Both the position numbers and the translations under genes were made by a program. This document shows positions 1 to 10,210 of a DNA stretch of 64,000 bases, in pieces. This DNA is from an uncultured Alphaproteobacteria bacterium. Lineage in GTDB: Bacteria > Pseudomonadota > Alphaproteobacteria > Rhodobacterales > Rhodobacteraceae. The notes under the pieces are model-generated. The model ran no database searches. It saw only the letters and a list, made by a program, of their open reading frames with translations, and was not told the origin of the DNA. Each line of letters begins with the position of its first letter. Position 1 is the first letter of the stretch. The stretch is from assembly GCA_902574225.1 (NCBI GenBank), contig CACGMO010000007.1, positions 1 through 64,000 of the forward strand. Direction: 5' to 3'.

Positions 1-1464
1 GTAGAGGCTTCAGAGCGCTCAACGAAAAACTCTATCGGAATGGAGGAAGAAGATATTTCACAACTCGCAAGGTATTTTATAAAAAGACAACTATCTGAAA
101 TGGATTTACCTTCTGAAGCATCTCTACTATTAGATGCGAAAGAAGTGTTTAAAGATTTAACTGGTCAGCCGGAATTTAGCAAAACTGACGATATCCTTGA
201 TCAAGAGAAGTTTGCCCTTCTAAGTAGAAAGTTAATTGAAAGACTTGGGTATGGAGAACAGCTTGGGGAGCTAGATGATGCGGATAGTGATATAGAAGAA
301 AATAGTCAAGAGGAAGTAGAACAAGAAGAGGCAGGACAGGGATCAGACGACGAAGAAAATGATAATTCGGAAAATGGTGAAACAGATGATGGGGAGCCCC
401 AACAAACTGCAAGTGCGGATGCAGATATAGAAGATAGTCAGATAGAGGAGGCTATAGAAGGTGAAGATCAAAGTGAAAACCAAGTTATCCACAATATCCA
501 GAATAACCCATCTAAAGAAACATTTTATCAAATATTTGATGCAGCTAACGATCAAGAAATAAGTGCAAATAAGCTTGCGGATACAAGTGAATTGGAAAAA
601 TTGAGAGAATACTTAGATCAACAGCTAGATGGTCTAAAAGGTGCCGTATCGCGTCTGGCAAACAAGCTTCAAAGAAGACTGCAGGCTAAACAAAATAGAA
701 CTTGGAAATTTGATCTAGAGGAAGGATTATTAGATGCTGCTAAGCTGTCACGAGTAGTATTAAATCCAACCACGCCGTTAAGCTTTAAACAAGAGAGTAG
801 TACGAACTTTAAGGATACTATAGTTTCTTTATTGATCGATAATTCAGGCTCGATGCGGGGCAGGCCAATATCTATAGCAGCAATATCCACTGAAATACTA
901 GCTAAGACCTTGGAAAGATGTAATGTTAAATGTGAAATCCTAGGATTTACTACTAAGGCATGGAAAGGAGGACAATCAAGAGAAAAATGGTTGGCGCAAG
1001 GGCGACAAAAGAATCCAGGTCGTCTTAATGACCTAAGGCACATTATATATAAAAACGCCGATGAGCCTTGGAGAAGGGCCAAGCTAAACCTAGGTCTAAT
1101 GATGAAAGAAGGGCTTTTAAAAGAAAACATTGATGGAGAAGCTTTAGAATGGGCACATAAGAGGCTTATAAAGAGAGAAGAAAATCGAAAAATCTTACTG
1201 GTTATATCTGATGGAGCACCTGTCGACGACTCGACACTGTCTGTGAATCCTGCTAATTACTTAGAAAAGCACCTCAGACATATCATTAATAAAATAGAGA
1301 CAACAAATCGAGTACAGCTACTTGCTATTGGCATTGGACATGACGTAACACGATACTACAAAAAAGCCGTTACAATTACAGATGCTGAACAACTTGCTGG
1401 CGCCATGACCGAGCAATTAGCTGACCTATTTGAAGAAAAGAAAACCAACATAGGAAATTCTTGA
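1..1464 (+). CDS. cobT: Cobaltochelatase subunit CobT-like, 5' end outside window
   Basis: The C-terminal 487 residues of a CobT-type protein, partner of the AAA+ subunit CobS in aerobic cobalt insertion into hydrogenobyrinate diamide (cobalamin pathway). The frame is open to base 1 ([14 protein letters not shown]...), and CobT proteins are normally about 600 residues, so the ATG at 40 is internal and the true start lies upstream. A very acidic linker (about codons 88-160 from base 1) is followed by a C-terminal von Willebrand A domain with the MIDAS motif DNSGSM, whose Asp codon is at 838-840, and later the strand-turn motif [11 protein letters not shown]. Such acidic-linker plus VWA architecture is typical of CobT. 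The next gene starts directly after the stop. CobT/CobS homologues also persist in genomes without full cobalamin synthesis, so the substrate is inferred. Confidence 0.9.
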   Translation, partial: VEASERSTKNSIGMEEEDISQLARYFIKRQLSEMDLPSEASLLLDAKEVFKDLTGQPEFSKTDDILDQEKFALLSRKLIERLGYGEQLGELDDADSDIEENSQEEVEQEEAGQGSDDEENDNSENGETDDGEPQQTASADADIEDSQIEEAIEGEDQSENQVIHNIQNNPSKETFYQIFDAANDQEISANKLADTSELEKLREYLDQQLDGLKGAVSRLANKLQRRLQAKQNRTWKFDLEEGLLDAAKLSRVVLNPTTPLSFKQESSTNFKDTIVSLLIDNSGSMRGRPISIAAISTEILAKTLERCNVKCEILGFTTKAWKGGQSREKWLAQGRQKNPGRLNDLRHIIYKNADEPWRRAKLNLGLMMKEGLLKENIDGEALEWAHKRLIKREENRKILLVISDGAPVDDSTLSVNPANYLEKHLRHIINKIETTNRVQLLAIGIGHDVTRYYKKAVTITDAEQLAGAMTEQLADLFEEKKTNIGNS

Positions 1465-3255
1465 GTGTTAACTCAAAAAAAGTATAAGGATAATAAAAAA
1501 GAGTTATCAATAAGAGACAGACTTGCTCTTTTAAGAAAAAAACTCAAAGAGTGTGGGATAGATGCCTTTTTGGTTCCTCACAATGATATGTACTTCAATG
1601 AAATTACTGCGCCCTTTCACAACCGTTTGGAATGGATTACAGGATTTACTGGCTCAGCAGGATTTGCAATAATATTTAAAGACTCTGCCGTCATATTTAC
1701 TGATGGTAGATACAGCATTCAGATACGACAGGAAGTCGACCAATCTTTTTTTACAATTGAAAATATAACCAAGAACTCACCATTTTCTTGGTTACAGAAA
1801 AACGTTAAAAAAAATATAACAGTAGGTTTTGACCCTTGGTTGCACTCAATAAAGGAGATAGAAACACAAAAAGAAATGCTACAAAAGTCTATTAGACTTA
1901 AAGAAGTTAGTAACTTAATAGATGCAGTTTGGCTGAATAAGCCATTTGAAGCTTTGGCGAAACCCTTTTTAAGGCCGTACAAACTCTCAGGAGAAAATAC
2001 CGCTCAGAAAATAAAAAAAATACAGAAGAAACTTAACCTTTGTAAAGAACAGGGCTTTATACTTACCTGTTCTGACTCCATTTGCTGGCTAGCGAATATA
2101 CGAGGTGAAGATGTTCCGAACTCTCCCCTAATGAACTGCTATGCAATTGTGCACTATAATCATGTATGTATCTATTCTATGAGAGACGCTTATAAAAATT
2201 CTGCCATAGAACTTAGAAAAAATGTGCAATTGAAACATTTTGATTTTTTTTTTAAAGATATAAAAAAATTAAAAAAGGTTCTATTTGAGCCAACCAATAC
2301 CCCTTTTATTCTTAAAAAGAAAATCATAGGGCGAAGTATAGATTCTGAGAAGGTATGTAATGCTATATCTTTATTCAAGGCAAGAAAAAACCGAATTGAA
2401 TTAAAAGGTTCAATTCAGAGCCATGAAAAAGATGGGGTAGCCTTATTAAGATTTCTTAGGTGGTTTAAAAGCACAAAAGTCAATACCCTTGATGAGATCG
2501 CACTTGTGAAGAAACTGGAAAAAGTCAGAAAAATTGATTCATCTTTTTATTATAATTCTTTTGATACCATAAGTGCAGCAGGATCTAACGCTGCTATAAC
2601 TCATTATAGAGTGTCACCGAAGAGTAACAAGCAGATAAACCCCTCAGACCTGATATTGGTTGATAGTGGGGGGCAATACCTTGAGGGTACTACAGATGTT
2701 ACCCGAACCATAATAAAAGGACGAGTCTCGCCAGAACAGAAGTTTCTCTACACAAAAGTATTACAAGGCCTAATATGCCTAAGTAAGCTAAGATGGCCCG
2801 CAGGATTGACAGGAAAGGAATTAGATCCTTTGGCTAGATACTTTTTGTGGGAACATGGGTTAGATTACGACCATGGAACTGGTCACGGAGTGGGGGTGTT
2901 TTCAAATGTGCATCAAGGCCCTCAAGGAATTTCAAGACTTAATACGGTTCCGTTAAATCCCGGGATGATTTTAAGTGTCGAACCTGGAGTCTATTTGGAA
3001 GGCAAGTTAGGAATAAGATTGGAAAACTTAGTGTATGTTAAAAAGAAGAGTGGAAACTCAAGGAAGAAAGAATTTTTAGAATTTGAGACATTAACACTAG
3101 TCCCCTTCGAAAAAAAGCTCATCGAAAAAAATTTGCTTCGTCGCGACGAGTTACATTGGCTAAATTCATATCACGATAATGTCTATAATAAACTAAGTCC
3201 TATTTTAAATGTCTCTGAGAAAACATGGCTTAGAGACGCATGTAGGATTTTATAA
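1465..3255 (+). CDS. pepP: Xaa-Pro aminopeptidase (peptidase M24B, aminopeptidase P family)
   Basis: Cytosolic dinuclear-metal peptidase that removes an N-terminal residue preceding proline. The protein has 596 residues, the size of the long three-domain aminopeptidase P type: two creatinase-like N domains (about 1-310) and a pita-bread catalytic domain (about 320-540). Metal ligands visible are D400 and D411 (VDSGGQYLEGTTDVTRT), H474 (HGTGHGVG), E506 (SVEPGVY) and E520 (RLENL), a complete set. The start is a GTG abutting the stop of cobT, so the two are probably co-transcribed although functionally unrelated. It ends one base before the convergent thioesterase. Peptide specificity cannot be read from sequence. 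Confidence 0.92.
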   Translation: MLTQKKYKDNKKELSIRDRLALLRKKLKECGIDAFLVPHNDMYFNEITAPFHNRLEWITGFTGSAGFAIIFKDSAVIFTDGRYSIQIRQEVDQSFFTIENITKNSPFSWLQKNVKKNITVGFDPWLHSIKEIETQKEMLQKSIRLKEVSNLIDAVWLNKPFEALAKPFLRPYKLSGENTAQKIKKIQKKLNLCKEQGFILTCSDSICWLANIRGEDVPNSPLMNCYAIVHYNHVCIYSMRDAYKNSAIELRKNVQLKHFDFFFKDIKKLKKVLFEPTNTPFILKKKIIGRSIDSEKVCNAISLFKARKNRIELKGSIQSHEKDGVALLRFLRWFKSTKVNTLDEIALVKKLEKVRKIDSSFYYNSFDTISAAGSNAAITHYRVSPKSNKQINPSDLILVDSGGQYLEGTTDVTRTIIKGRVSPEQKFLYTKVLQGLICLSKLRWPAGLTGKELDPLARYFLWEHGLDYDHGTGHGVGVFSNVHQGPQGISRLNTVPLNPGMILSVEPGVYLEGKLGIRLENLVYVKKKSGNSRKKEFLEFETLTLVPFEKKLIEKNLLRRDELHWLNSYHDNVYNKLSPILNVSEKTWLRDACRIL

Positions 3256-3256
3256 C

Positions 3257-3763
3257 TTATTTTTTTAATGTAATTTTCTTTCCTATTTCTAAAGGTATTT
3301 TATCCTGGTCCAATGATGACTTAAAAAGCTTGAACAGTTCTAACACTCTGTCTGGATATTGTTTAACTTTGCGTGCACTTAAGTCCATATTCATCAGAAC
3401 CGTCTCAAAAACAGCTGATAATTCAAGCGACTTATCTTTTCTCATTTCACCGAAGACATGGACCCTTTTTGCATCAAAATCTAAAATACTTATATCGACG
3501 AAAAAGCTATCACTTTCCAATAACTCGCTGAAATAATTATAACTAGCTTTAAGAGCAAATGGTCCCTCTTTATTTTTTTCAACAAAAGACGGTCCAATAT
3601 TAAGCACATCTTCAAAAAAGAAATCTAAAGCCTTATCAAAAGCTAGAGTGTAATAGGCAACGTTCATATGGCCGTTATAGTCTATCCACTCACCAAGCAC
3701 AATTTGGTTTTTTGTCCTGAATGGGGAGCTCAAAGTTTTTTCAACTTGATTTTGGGGTGTCAT
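3257..3763 (-). CDS. Acyl-CoA thioesterase, 4HBT hot-dog fold
   Basis: A 168-residue single hot-dog protein carrying DYNGHMNVAYYT near residues 28-39, the Asp/His motif of 4-hydroxybenzoyl-CoA thioesterase-like enzymes. Family knowledge suggests hydrolysis of a short acyl-CoA in the cytosol; similar proteins accompany carnitine or betainyl-CoA metabolism, but no such partner gene lies here. It is transcribed alone on the minus strand, convergent with the aminopeptidase and divergent from the FAD dehydrogenase 58 bases away. The intervening AT-rich stretch has an 11-T tract and probably holds both promoters. Substrate unknown. Confidence 0.75.
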   Translation of the reverse strand: MTPQNQVEKTLSSPFRTKNQIVLGEWIDYNGHMNVAYYTLAFDKALDFFFEDVLNIGPSFVEKNKEGPFALKASYNYFSELLESDSFFVDISILDFDAKRVHVFGEMRKDKSLELSAVFETVLMNMDLSARKVKQYPDRVLELFKLFKSSLDQDKIPLEIGKKITLKK

Positions 3764-3821
3764 TTATATTTTATTTTTTTTTTTAAACTGTTACAGTTAT
3801 CTTGTATTTGAGAGGCCAAGC

Positions 3822-5195
3822 ATGTCAATTGAAAATGCTATAAGTGAGTTAAAAAGTTTGATGGGAGAGCGTCTGTGCATCTCAGCAGCTGAAAGAAAGC
3901 AGTATGGGCAAAACGAAACCTATTACAAAGAAATGCTTCCCGACGCTGTTGCATACCCGAAAGATGAAAAGGAAGTTTCTGAAGTCATGGAAATATGCAA
4001 TAAACATAAGTGCCCTGTAATACCTTGGGGAACAGGAACTAGCCTTGAAGGAAACTCAATTCCAGTAAATGGTGGTGTGACTTTATCCTTTGAAAACATG
4101 AAAAAAATCTTGAACGTGAATCCAGATGATATGGATGTCACTGTGCAACCGGGAATAACAAGAGAGGAACTTAACATTAACCTAAAGGAATTTGGGTTAT
4201 TTTTTCCAGTTGACCCTGGAGCTAACGCCTCTATTGGAGGGATGGCGGCTACACGGGCTTCAGGCACAACAGCTGTTAGATATGGTACGATGAAAGAAAA
4301 TGTAATCAGTCTAAAGGTCGTAATGTCGGATGGGCGAGTAATCAAAACAGGCTCTAGAGCGAGAAAGTCTTCAGCGGGATATGACCTCACGAAGTTGATA
4401 GTCGGATCAGAAGGAACACTGGGCATAATAACAGAATTAACATTACGCCTGCAGGGTATACCCGAAGAGATTGCATCAGCAATTTGTTCATTTCCCAACA
4501 CAGCTAGTGCGATAAGAACAATAATTGAAACAATTCAAATCGGAATACCAATTGCAAGATCCGAACTTATGGACTCAACATCTATCGAAGCTGTAAACGA
4601 GTACTCCAAACTTGACTTACCAATAAAAGAACACTTGTTTTTTGAATTTCATGGAAGTGCAACCTCCGTAAAAGAACAATCCGAAACTGTACAAGAGATT
4701 GCGGCTGGAAATGGTGGTAGCGATTTTCACTGGAGTACCGCGACTGAAGATAGAAACAAACTTTGGAAGGCAAGGCACAACTATTATTATGCTATAAAAG
4801 CCAAAAACCCTAACCATACATTTCTAGTAACTGATATTTGCGTGCCAATATCAAACTTGGCTGAAATGATAGATCAAACAGCTAAAGAGATGAAATCGAA
4901 AGGAATGGCACCCAGCATAATGGGGCACGTGGGTGATGGAAATTTTCACTCTGGAATAATGGTTAGACCTAATAATGATGATGATATAAATTTAGCAAAA
5001 GATCTGACTAGGCGAATAGTAGAACGCGCATTGGAACTGGAAGGTACCTGTACGGGAGAGCATGGAGTAGGAATAGGTAAAATTGAGTTCATGGAAAAAG
5101 AGCACGGTGAAGCTTACCATGTCATGTCCTCCATAAAAAGAACGTTTGATCCAAATGGGATATTAAATCCAGGCAAGGTTGTAAAAATTAACTAA
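3822..5195 (+). CDS. FAD-linked oxidase, D-lactate dehydrogenase/GlcD type
   Basis: A 457-residue flavoprotein of the VAO/PCMH family that oxidises 2-hydroxy acids such as D-lactate or glycolate and passes electrons to the respiratory chain. The FAD-binding_4 domain spans roughly residues 35-215 (WGTGTSLEGNS, PGANASIGGMAATRASGT, GSEGTLGIITELTLR); the C-terminal FAD-oxidase domain has the metal-site motif MGHVGDGNFHSG and ends with GEHGVGIGK and FDPNGILNPGKV. There is no membrane segment and no Cys-rich iron-sulfur region, which favours the single-subunit D-lactate dehydrogenase (cytochrome) type over GlcD of a GlcDEF complex. GAGAGG upstream of the ATG is a good SD. Its stop overlaps recN by 8 bases on the opposite strand. 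Confidence 0.88.
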   Translation: MSIENAISELKSLMGERLCISAAERKQYGQNETYYKEMLPDAVAYPKDEKEVSEVMEICNKHKCPVIPWGTGTSLEGNSIPVNGGVTLSFENMKKILNVNPDDMDVTVQPGITREELNINLKEFGLFFPVDPGANASIGGMAATRASGTTAVRYGTMKENVISLKVVMSDGRVIKTGSRARKSSAGYDLTKLIVGSEGTLGIITELTLRLQGIPEEIASAICSFPNTASAIRTIIETIQIGIPIARSELMDSTSIEAVNEYSKLDLPIKEHLFFEFHGSATSVKEQSETVQEIAAGNGGSDFHWSTATEDRNKLWKARHNYYYAIKAKNPNHTFLVTDICVPISNLAEMIDQTAKEMKSKGMAPSIMGHVGDGNFHSGIMVRPNNDDDINLAKDLTRRIVERALELEGTCTGEHGVGIGKIEFMEKEHGEAYHVMSSIKRTFDPNGILNPGKVVKIN

Positions 5196-6849
5196 TCCCC
5201 CTACTAGTATTTCTTAGTTTAGCTGCTGCAGCCAAAGCTTCAGAGGTCACCAATTCTCCAGATAGCATCCTCGCTATTTCCCTTATAGTCTTTTCTTCAT
5301 TTAGCGTGGTAACTTTTGTTATTGTTGACTTCTCAGAATTGATCTTTTCAACCTTAAGATGATTATCAGAGTAAGCAGCAACTTGAGGAGAATGGGTAAC
5401 AACTAATACTTGTTCATGTTTGGATAACTCTAGCAACCTTTTCCCAATTGCTGACGCTGTAGCCCCACCGACTCCTCTATCAATTTCATCGAAGATTTGT
5501 GTTTTTTTGCTATCTTCACCAAAAAAACATAGCTTTGCGGCAAGAAGAAACCTTGATAACTCTCCACCTGAAGCGATTTTATTCAGCGGTTTAAAGCCAG
5601 AGCCTGGGTTAATTTCAGTAGTGAAGAAAACATGATCGCGTCCAAATTTAGATTCCTGGTCCCTTAATATCTCTGTTTTAAACTTAGCTAGCTCTAGCTT
5701 TAATGGCTTCAATTCTTTTTCTATCTTTTTGTCCAGCATAGCAGCAAATTTGCACCTTTCATTCGACAAAAAAGCCGATTCCTTCTTATACCGATCATTT
5801 ATCAATAAAATTTCCTTCTCTATCTCTTTTATTTTTTCGTCAACTTCTCTTATACTTTTTAATTCCTCTTCTAATGAAACTTGTAAATTGAATATTTGAT
5901 CCAGCTCAACATTGTGAGACCTACATATTCTTTTTATTGAATGGTAACGATCTTCTATTTCAACAAGTTGCTTTTCACTATTTGCGCTTCTTTCTCTAAG
6001 TTGATCCAAATTTTCACAAGCCTGTGAAAACTTTTCCAAAGCAGTATAGAACATTTCAATTGGCAAATGGTTATCAACGTCCACTTTTTTTTCTAATCTT
6101 TCTAAAGACTTAATTGCATTTAAAATGCTCTCTTCCACCAGCTCTCTATTTAAGGACTCAAAAGTATCCAAAATACCGGCGTTACTTCGGCTAGCTTTTT
6201 TAAGCTCCTCCCTATGCGACTCGATACTCTCCAGTTCACTCTGATCAAGTTGTAAATCATTGATTTGTTGAATTGATTTTTCCAAGAAGTCGGTATTTTC
6301 TACCAAATCTTTTCTTTTATACTCAGTATCGAGTAGTTTTTTTAATTTATTAAGCTCTGTCCAATACTTGTCAACATTCTTTAAATTTTGCTGTAAATTA
6401 CCATAGTTGTCGAGCAAACCTCTATGAGTTTTTACATTTAACAATCCTTGTTCTTCAAATTGACCGTTTAGATCTAGTATTAGGTTGCCCAGATCTCGAA
6501 CCAACTCTATCGAACAGGGAAGGTCATTAATATAAGCCCTTCGTTTACCACTCGTACCGATGCTCTGTCTCAATATCAGATTATCGTCTGTTGAAAATCC
6601 CTTTTCAGACAGGAATTGGCTAATTAAGCCATTTTTCTCTGATTGAAACTCTCCGATGAGAGTAGCCGTCTCAGCTCGGTTGCAAAGCTCAATCCTAGTA
6701 TTTTTTTTGCCAAGAAGATAACCCAAGCAATCTAAAAGAATGGACTTGCCAGCTCCAGTTTCACCTGTTAACACGTTAAGTCCCGATTTAAATTCTAATT
6801 CTAGATTTTCGATTAAAAAAATATTTTGTACAATAAGTTTTTTTATCAA
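5188..6849 (-). CDS. recN: DNA repair protein RecN
   Basis: SMC-like ATPase of double-strand-break repair, 553 residues, the usual size. Walker A GETGAGKS (residues 29-36) opens the N-terminal ATPase lobe; a coiled coil rich in Glu/Lys/Leu occupies about 140-380; the C lobe has the signature GGELSRFLLA and Walker B TQIFDEIDRGVGG followed by the His-loop VVTHSPQVAA. The only sensible start is TTG at 6849, because no ATG occurs before the conserved KLIVQNIFLIENL segment. It follows bamD by one base at the downstream end of the dcw-lpxC-bamD run, as in many alphaproteobacteria. Confidence 0.95.
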   Translation of the reverse strand: MIKKLIVQNIFLIENLELEFKSGLNVLTGETGAGKSILLDCLGYLLGKKNTRIELCNRAETATLIGEFQSEKNGLISQFLSEKGFSTDDNLILRQSIGTSGKRRAYINDLPCSIELVRDLGNLILDLNGQFEEQGLLNVKTHRGLLDNYGNLQQNLKNVDKYWTELNKLKKLLDTEYKRKDLVENTDFLEKSIQQINDLQLDQSELESIESHREELKKASRSNAGILDTFESLNRELVEESILNAIKSLERLEKKVDVDNHLPIEMFYTALEKFSQACENLDQLRERSANSEKQLVEIEDRYHSIKRICRSHNVELDQIFNLQVSLEEELKSIREVDEKIKEIEKEILLINDRYKKESAFLSNERCKFAAMLDKKIEKELKPLKLELAKFKTEILRDQESKFGRDHVFFTTEINPGSGFKPLNKIASGGELSRFLLAAKLCFFGEDSKKTQIFDEIDRGVGGATASAIGKRLLELSKHEQVLVVTHSPQVAAYSDNHLKVEKINSEKSTITKVTTLNEEKTIREIARMLSGELVTSEALAAAAKLRNTSRGIS

Positions 6850-6850
6850 G

Positions 6851-7621
6851 CTAATTAAGTCCTGAGTTATCGATTAAATTGGAAGCTTCATTAGTCCAAT
6901 CACTGGCTGGGAATTTTTTTCTCATATAATTCATTTCAGACGATGCCTCATTCAATAGTCCAATTATTAGAAAGCTTTCAATAAGTCTGTAGGATACCTC
7001 AGGTAAAAAACTGGAAACTTTTGTCGTTTTCTTGATTTTTTTAAATCTTCTCATAGCGGCCGTTGGATTATTTCTCTTTAGATAATATTTTCCAACATTT
7101 AATTGCTGACCTACCAGGAACTCTCGAGCTCTCTTCATATCACTCTCAGCTTCTTTTTTTGCACTACTTTTAGGATATAACCTTTGGAAAGCTGAAAAGC
7201 TCGCTATACATTCTTTAGCAGCTGCTTGATCTCTCTCAATTATATCTATCTCATCACAAAAACCCTTTGACCGAAAGTATAGCACTTGTTGAGCTCTATT
7301 ACTTTCTGGATAAAGACTTAAAAATTTGGCAGATGCCAAACGTGAGTCCTCAAATTTTCCTGCTTTGTAAAACGCGTCTACAGCTTTGCTCAATCCAAGC
7401 TCATCTTCTACTGAATAGGGGAAATACTTGTTAACCTCCAGATAGTAATCTCCTGCTCGTTCAAAATAGCCCTTTTGATACGCCTCATCTCCCAGTTTGA
7501 TTATCTCTTCAGGTGTATTGCTCTCATTGATCTCGCTTGGTAATTTGTTACTACAACTTAAAAGTAGAAAAAGCAACGAACACATAGTAGAGATTTTGAA
7601 TAAACCAAACAAAAAAAGCAT
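6851..7621 (-). CDS. bamD: Outer membrane assembly lipoprotein BamD (ComL)
   Basis: Lipoprotein component of the BAM complex that inserts beta-barrel proteins into the outer membrane. From the ATG at 7621 the product has 256 residues with a hydrophobic signal and lipobox LLSC giving lipidated Cys23. A TTG six codons upstream (7639) is in frame and would add KLERS, so the start is uncertain; AGAAAGAAG just before the ATG favours the shorter form. The mature part is built of TPR-like helices (GDEAYQKGYFERAGDYYLEV, and similar repeats to about residue 245), as expected for BamD. It lies between lpxC and recN, its usual alphaproteobacterial position. Confidence 0.92.
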   Translation of the reverse strand: MLFLFGLFKISTMCSLLFLLLSCSNKLPSEINESNTPEEIIKLGDEAYQKGYFERAGDYYLEVNKYFPYSVEDELGLSKAVDAFYKAGKFEDSRLASAKFLSLYPESNRAQQVLYFRSKGFCDEIDIIERDQAAAKECIASFSAFQRLYPKSSAKKEAESDMKRAREFLVGQQLNVGKYYLKRNNPTAAMRRFKKIKKTTKVSSFLPEVSYRLIESFLIIGLLNEASSEMNYMRKKFPASDWTNEASNLIDNSGLN

Positions 7622-7684
7622 ACTTCTTTCTAACTTCAATATTATCCATAAGTCAAGAAAAGAGGGCCAAATATGCTTTAGTAA

Positions 7685-8608
7685 TTAAAGTATATTCTGT
7701 GTATCAGATTCTGAAATATCAAAACCTGGAAGTTTATCCCTATCTCCATCTGAGAAATCTTCACTAACAAATATGTCCCCCCTTTTAAAACACTCTCTCA
7801 GCAAAAGGTTTGTTAGGCCATGACCACCAGAACATGAAATAAATTTTCCTAAGATTGGCCTTCCTACGAGGCTCAAGTCTCCAAGGGCATCAAGAATCTT
7901 GTGTCGAATACATTCATCTACATATCTCAGTCCATCTTGTGCTGTCATCTCATTTTCTCCAACGACGATTGCATTCTCTATCCCTCCTCCTAATGCAAAC
8001 CCTTCATCTTTGAGTCGCACAACATCGCTTTTTCGACAAAAAGTTCTACTATCACAGATTTCTCTCACGAATGCTCCATTTACAATAGGCATATCAAGGC
8101 TTTGTCTGTTAAGTGCAGTGCCAGGCCAGTTCATTTCAAAATCTATTGAGAACGTATTCGCGGGTCTTAATTCCGCCCAAGCATCTGAGTTACCTACTCG
8201 AATACTGTTTACCACTTTGTACAATTTAGTCTTTTTCTCTAGCTCAGCGACACCTGCTTCAAGTATCGCTTTTACAAATATTCTTGAGGATCCATCGAAT
8301 ATCGGAACCTCTGCTTCGTTCAATTCAATAAACGCATTATGAATTCCTAGGCCTGCAAAAGCAGCTAAAATGTGTTCAGCAGTTATTATTGAAACGCCCA
8401 TATTATTTGTAAGTTGAGTCCGTAAATAAGTCTTAGATACATTCTCAAAGCTAGCCTTGACATAAGCTTGATGGTCCTTCACGTCCGTTCTCTTAAAAAC
8501 TATGCCATGATCGGCTGACGCAGGGTGAACAATCATTTTGGCATCTTTACCAAAATGCAAGCCTTTGCCTTCAAGCATAAATGAGTTTTTTATAGATTTC
8601 TGAAACAT
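7685..8608 (-). CDS. lpxC: UDP-3-O-acyl-N-acetylglucosamine deacetylase LpxC
   Basis: Zinc-dependent deacetylase catalysing the committed step of lipid A synthesis in the cytosol; 307 residues, standard length. The zinc ligands H79 (TAEHILAAFAGLGIHN), H236 and D240 (CIRHKILDALGD) and the catalytic H263 (GGHGLTN) are all present at positions matching the E. coli enzyme. It follows ftsZ after an 80-base gap and precedes bamD by 45 bases, so it may have its own promoter. Its presence implies that the organism makes lipopolysaccharide. Confidence 0.97.
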   Translation of the reverse strand: MFQKSIKNSFMLEGKGLHFGKDAKMIVHPASADHGIVFKRTDVKDHQAYVKASFENVSKTYLRTQLTNNMGVSIITAEHILAAFAGLGIHNAFIELNEAEVPIFDGSSRIFVKAILEAGVAELEKKTKLYKVVNSIRVGNSDAWAELRPANTFSIDFEMNWPGTALNRQSLDMPIVNGAFVREICDSRTFCRKSDVVRLKDEGFALGGGIENAIVVGENEMTAQDGLRYVDECIRHKILDALGDLSLVGRPILGKFISCSGGHGLTNLLLRECFKRGDIFVSEDFSDGDRDKLPGFDISESDTQNIL

Positions 8609-8688
8609 TGTAACCTTAAGTCAAAAGATTACCTAATTGGCTAGAAAGCTCAATACACAGTTATATGTCAAAATAATTCAATAGTTAT

Positions 8689-10173
8689 TCAGTTAGCTTG
8701 TCTACGTAAAAAAGCTGGAATCTCTAATTTGCTTTCATCTTCTCTGTCTGTTATTAATTTTTCTTCTTGCTGAACTATTTGATCCTTTGTAAGTTCGTTG
8801 TCTTTTTGCTCTCTTTTTTCTCCAAAGCCTGTCATACGTCTTATAAGATTGTTCAAACCCCCACTCGAAGGTGCGGATTCAGCATTTTGCTTTCTTGAAG
8901 GTAGATTTATCTCTGAAGTAGATTGATTAAGAGGTTGCTCTGATTTTTTTTCACTTTCACTTTTATCCATATTATTAATATTTTCTTCAGAAGAAAATTT
9001 GGCTGAGCTTAAAGCGCTAGCTATTGGTTCCAACTCTTTTTTTTCTTTATCTAAAGTATCGCCATCAATTGTGGATTGCTCGTCTTTGATCTGACTTTCT
9101 TGCAAAATATCTCTAGCAAAATAGCTTTGCTGATCGGTGTTATCGACTTCAATTCTGTCCAACTCGTTTAGTTCATTGAGTGCATGCGAATTAGGCTTTG
9201 AAAATTCAGCTACATCTATGCCAGTAGCCACGACAGACACTCTGATAGACCCTGTAAGCTCTGTGTCAAAAGTTGATCCAACTATTATATTAGCCTCTGG
9301 ATCTACTTCATCTCTAATTCTATTTGCTGCCTCATCTACCTCAAATAGAGTCATATCATTACTGCCTGTTACATTTATAAGTACACCAGTAGCTCCCTTG
9401 AGAGAAATCTCATCCAATAAAGGATTAGCTATTGCCTTCTCCGCAGCCTGCAATGCTCTATCCTCACCGCTAGCTTCTCCCGTTCCCATCATTGCTTTTC
9501 CCATTTCATCCATGACAGACCTCACGTCGGCAAAGTCCAAATTGATAAGTCCAGGTTTAACCATTAGATCCGTTACACCTTTTACACCTTGGTAAAGAAC
9601 ATCGTCAGCCATAGAAAAAGCTTCAGTGAATGTTGTCTTTTCGGTTGCTAGTCTGAATAAGTTTTGATTAGGGATTACTATTAGAGTATCTACCACCTTC
9701 TGCAATGCTGATATTCCCTCATCAGCTTGTTTCATTCTGGTGGTACCTTCAAATTGAAAAGGTTTCGTGACAACACCAACGGTTAGTATCCCCTTTTGTC
9801 TTGCCAGCTCAGCAACAATGGGAGCTGCCCCTGTGCCTGTACCACCACCCATTCCTGCTGTTATAAAACATAAATTTGCACCATCTAAAATATCTGCGAT
9901 CTGTTCAGTGCTTTCCACTGCAGCTTCATTTCCAACTTCCGGTTTTGCACCAGCTCCAAGTCCCTGAGTTCTTTTTAACCCCAACTGTAACTTTGTTTGC
10001 GCATTCGACTGCTGTAAGGCCTGTGCATCCGTGTTTGCAGCTACAAATTCTGCTCCCTCTAGATTTTTTAACATCATGTTATTTACGGCGTTTCCGCCAG
10101 CGCCTCCAATACCAAAAACTAGTATTCTTGGCTTCAATTCCTGGTGTTCAGGAATCCTTATATTTATTGCCAT
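8689..10173 (-). CDS. ftsZ: Cell division GTPase FtsZ
   Basis: Tubulin homologue that polymerises into the Z-ring; 494 residues. The globular GTPase domain (about 10-320) shows GGAGGNAV, the tubulin signature GGGTGTG (109-115) and the synergy-loop motif INLDFADV. A charged, low-complexity linker (about 325-480) is followed by the conserved C-terminal peptide [11 protein letters not shown] that docks FtsA and other partners. The long linker is typical of alphaproteobacterial FtsZ. A 113-base gap separates it from ftsA, the widest inside this cluster apart from the mraZ leader, and contains a candidate promoter with an inverted repeat (listed separately). Confidence 0.98.
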   Translation of the reverse strand: MAINIRIPEHQELKPRILVFGIGGAGGNAVNNMMLKNLEGAEFVAANTDAQALQQSNAQTKLQLGLKRTQGLGAGAKPEVGNEAAVESTEQIADILDGANLCFITAGMGGGTGTGAAPIVAELARQKGILTVGVVTKPFQFEGTTRMKQADEGISALQKVVDTLIVIPNQNLFRLATEKTTFTEAFSMADDVLYQGVKGVTDLMVKPGLINLDFADVRSVMDEMGKAMMGTGEASGEDRALQAAEKAIANPLLDEISLKGATGVLINVTGSNDMTLFEVDEAANRIRDEVDPEANIIVGSTFDTELTGSIRVSVVATGIDVAEFSKPNSHALNELNELDRIEVDNTDQQSYFARDILQESQIKDEQSTIDGDTLDKEKKELEPIASALSSAKFSSEENINNMDKSESEKKSEQPLNQSTSEINLPSRKQNAESAPSSGGLNNLIRRMTGFGEKREQKDNELTKDQIVQQEEKLITDREDESKLEIPAFLRRQAN

Positions 10174-10210
10174 TGTTGCCTGCCATTGTAGTTTTTTTGT
10201 TTTTTTCTGC

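Noticed and set aside
485-493. TTATCCACA, a perfect DnaA box
   Set aside because: Single copy inside the cobT coding sequence with no AT-rich unwinding region or further boxes nearby; chance occurrence is likely.
3923-4501. 192-codon minus-strand ORF
   Set aside because: Antisense shadow inside the FAD-linked oxidase; no SD or recognisable domain.
7899-8342. 147-codon plus-strand ORF
   Set aside because: Antisense shadow of lpxC, rich in Ser/Pro as expected from the reverse of a coding frame.
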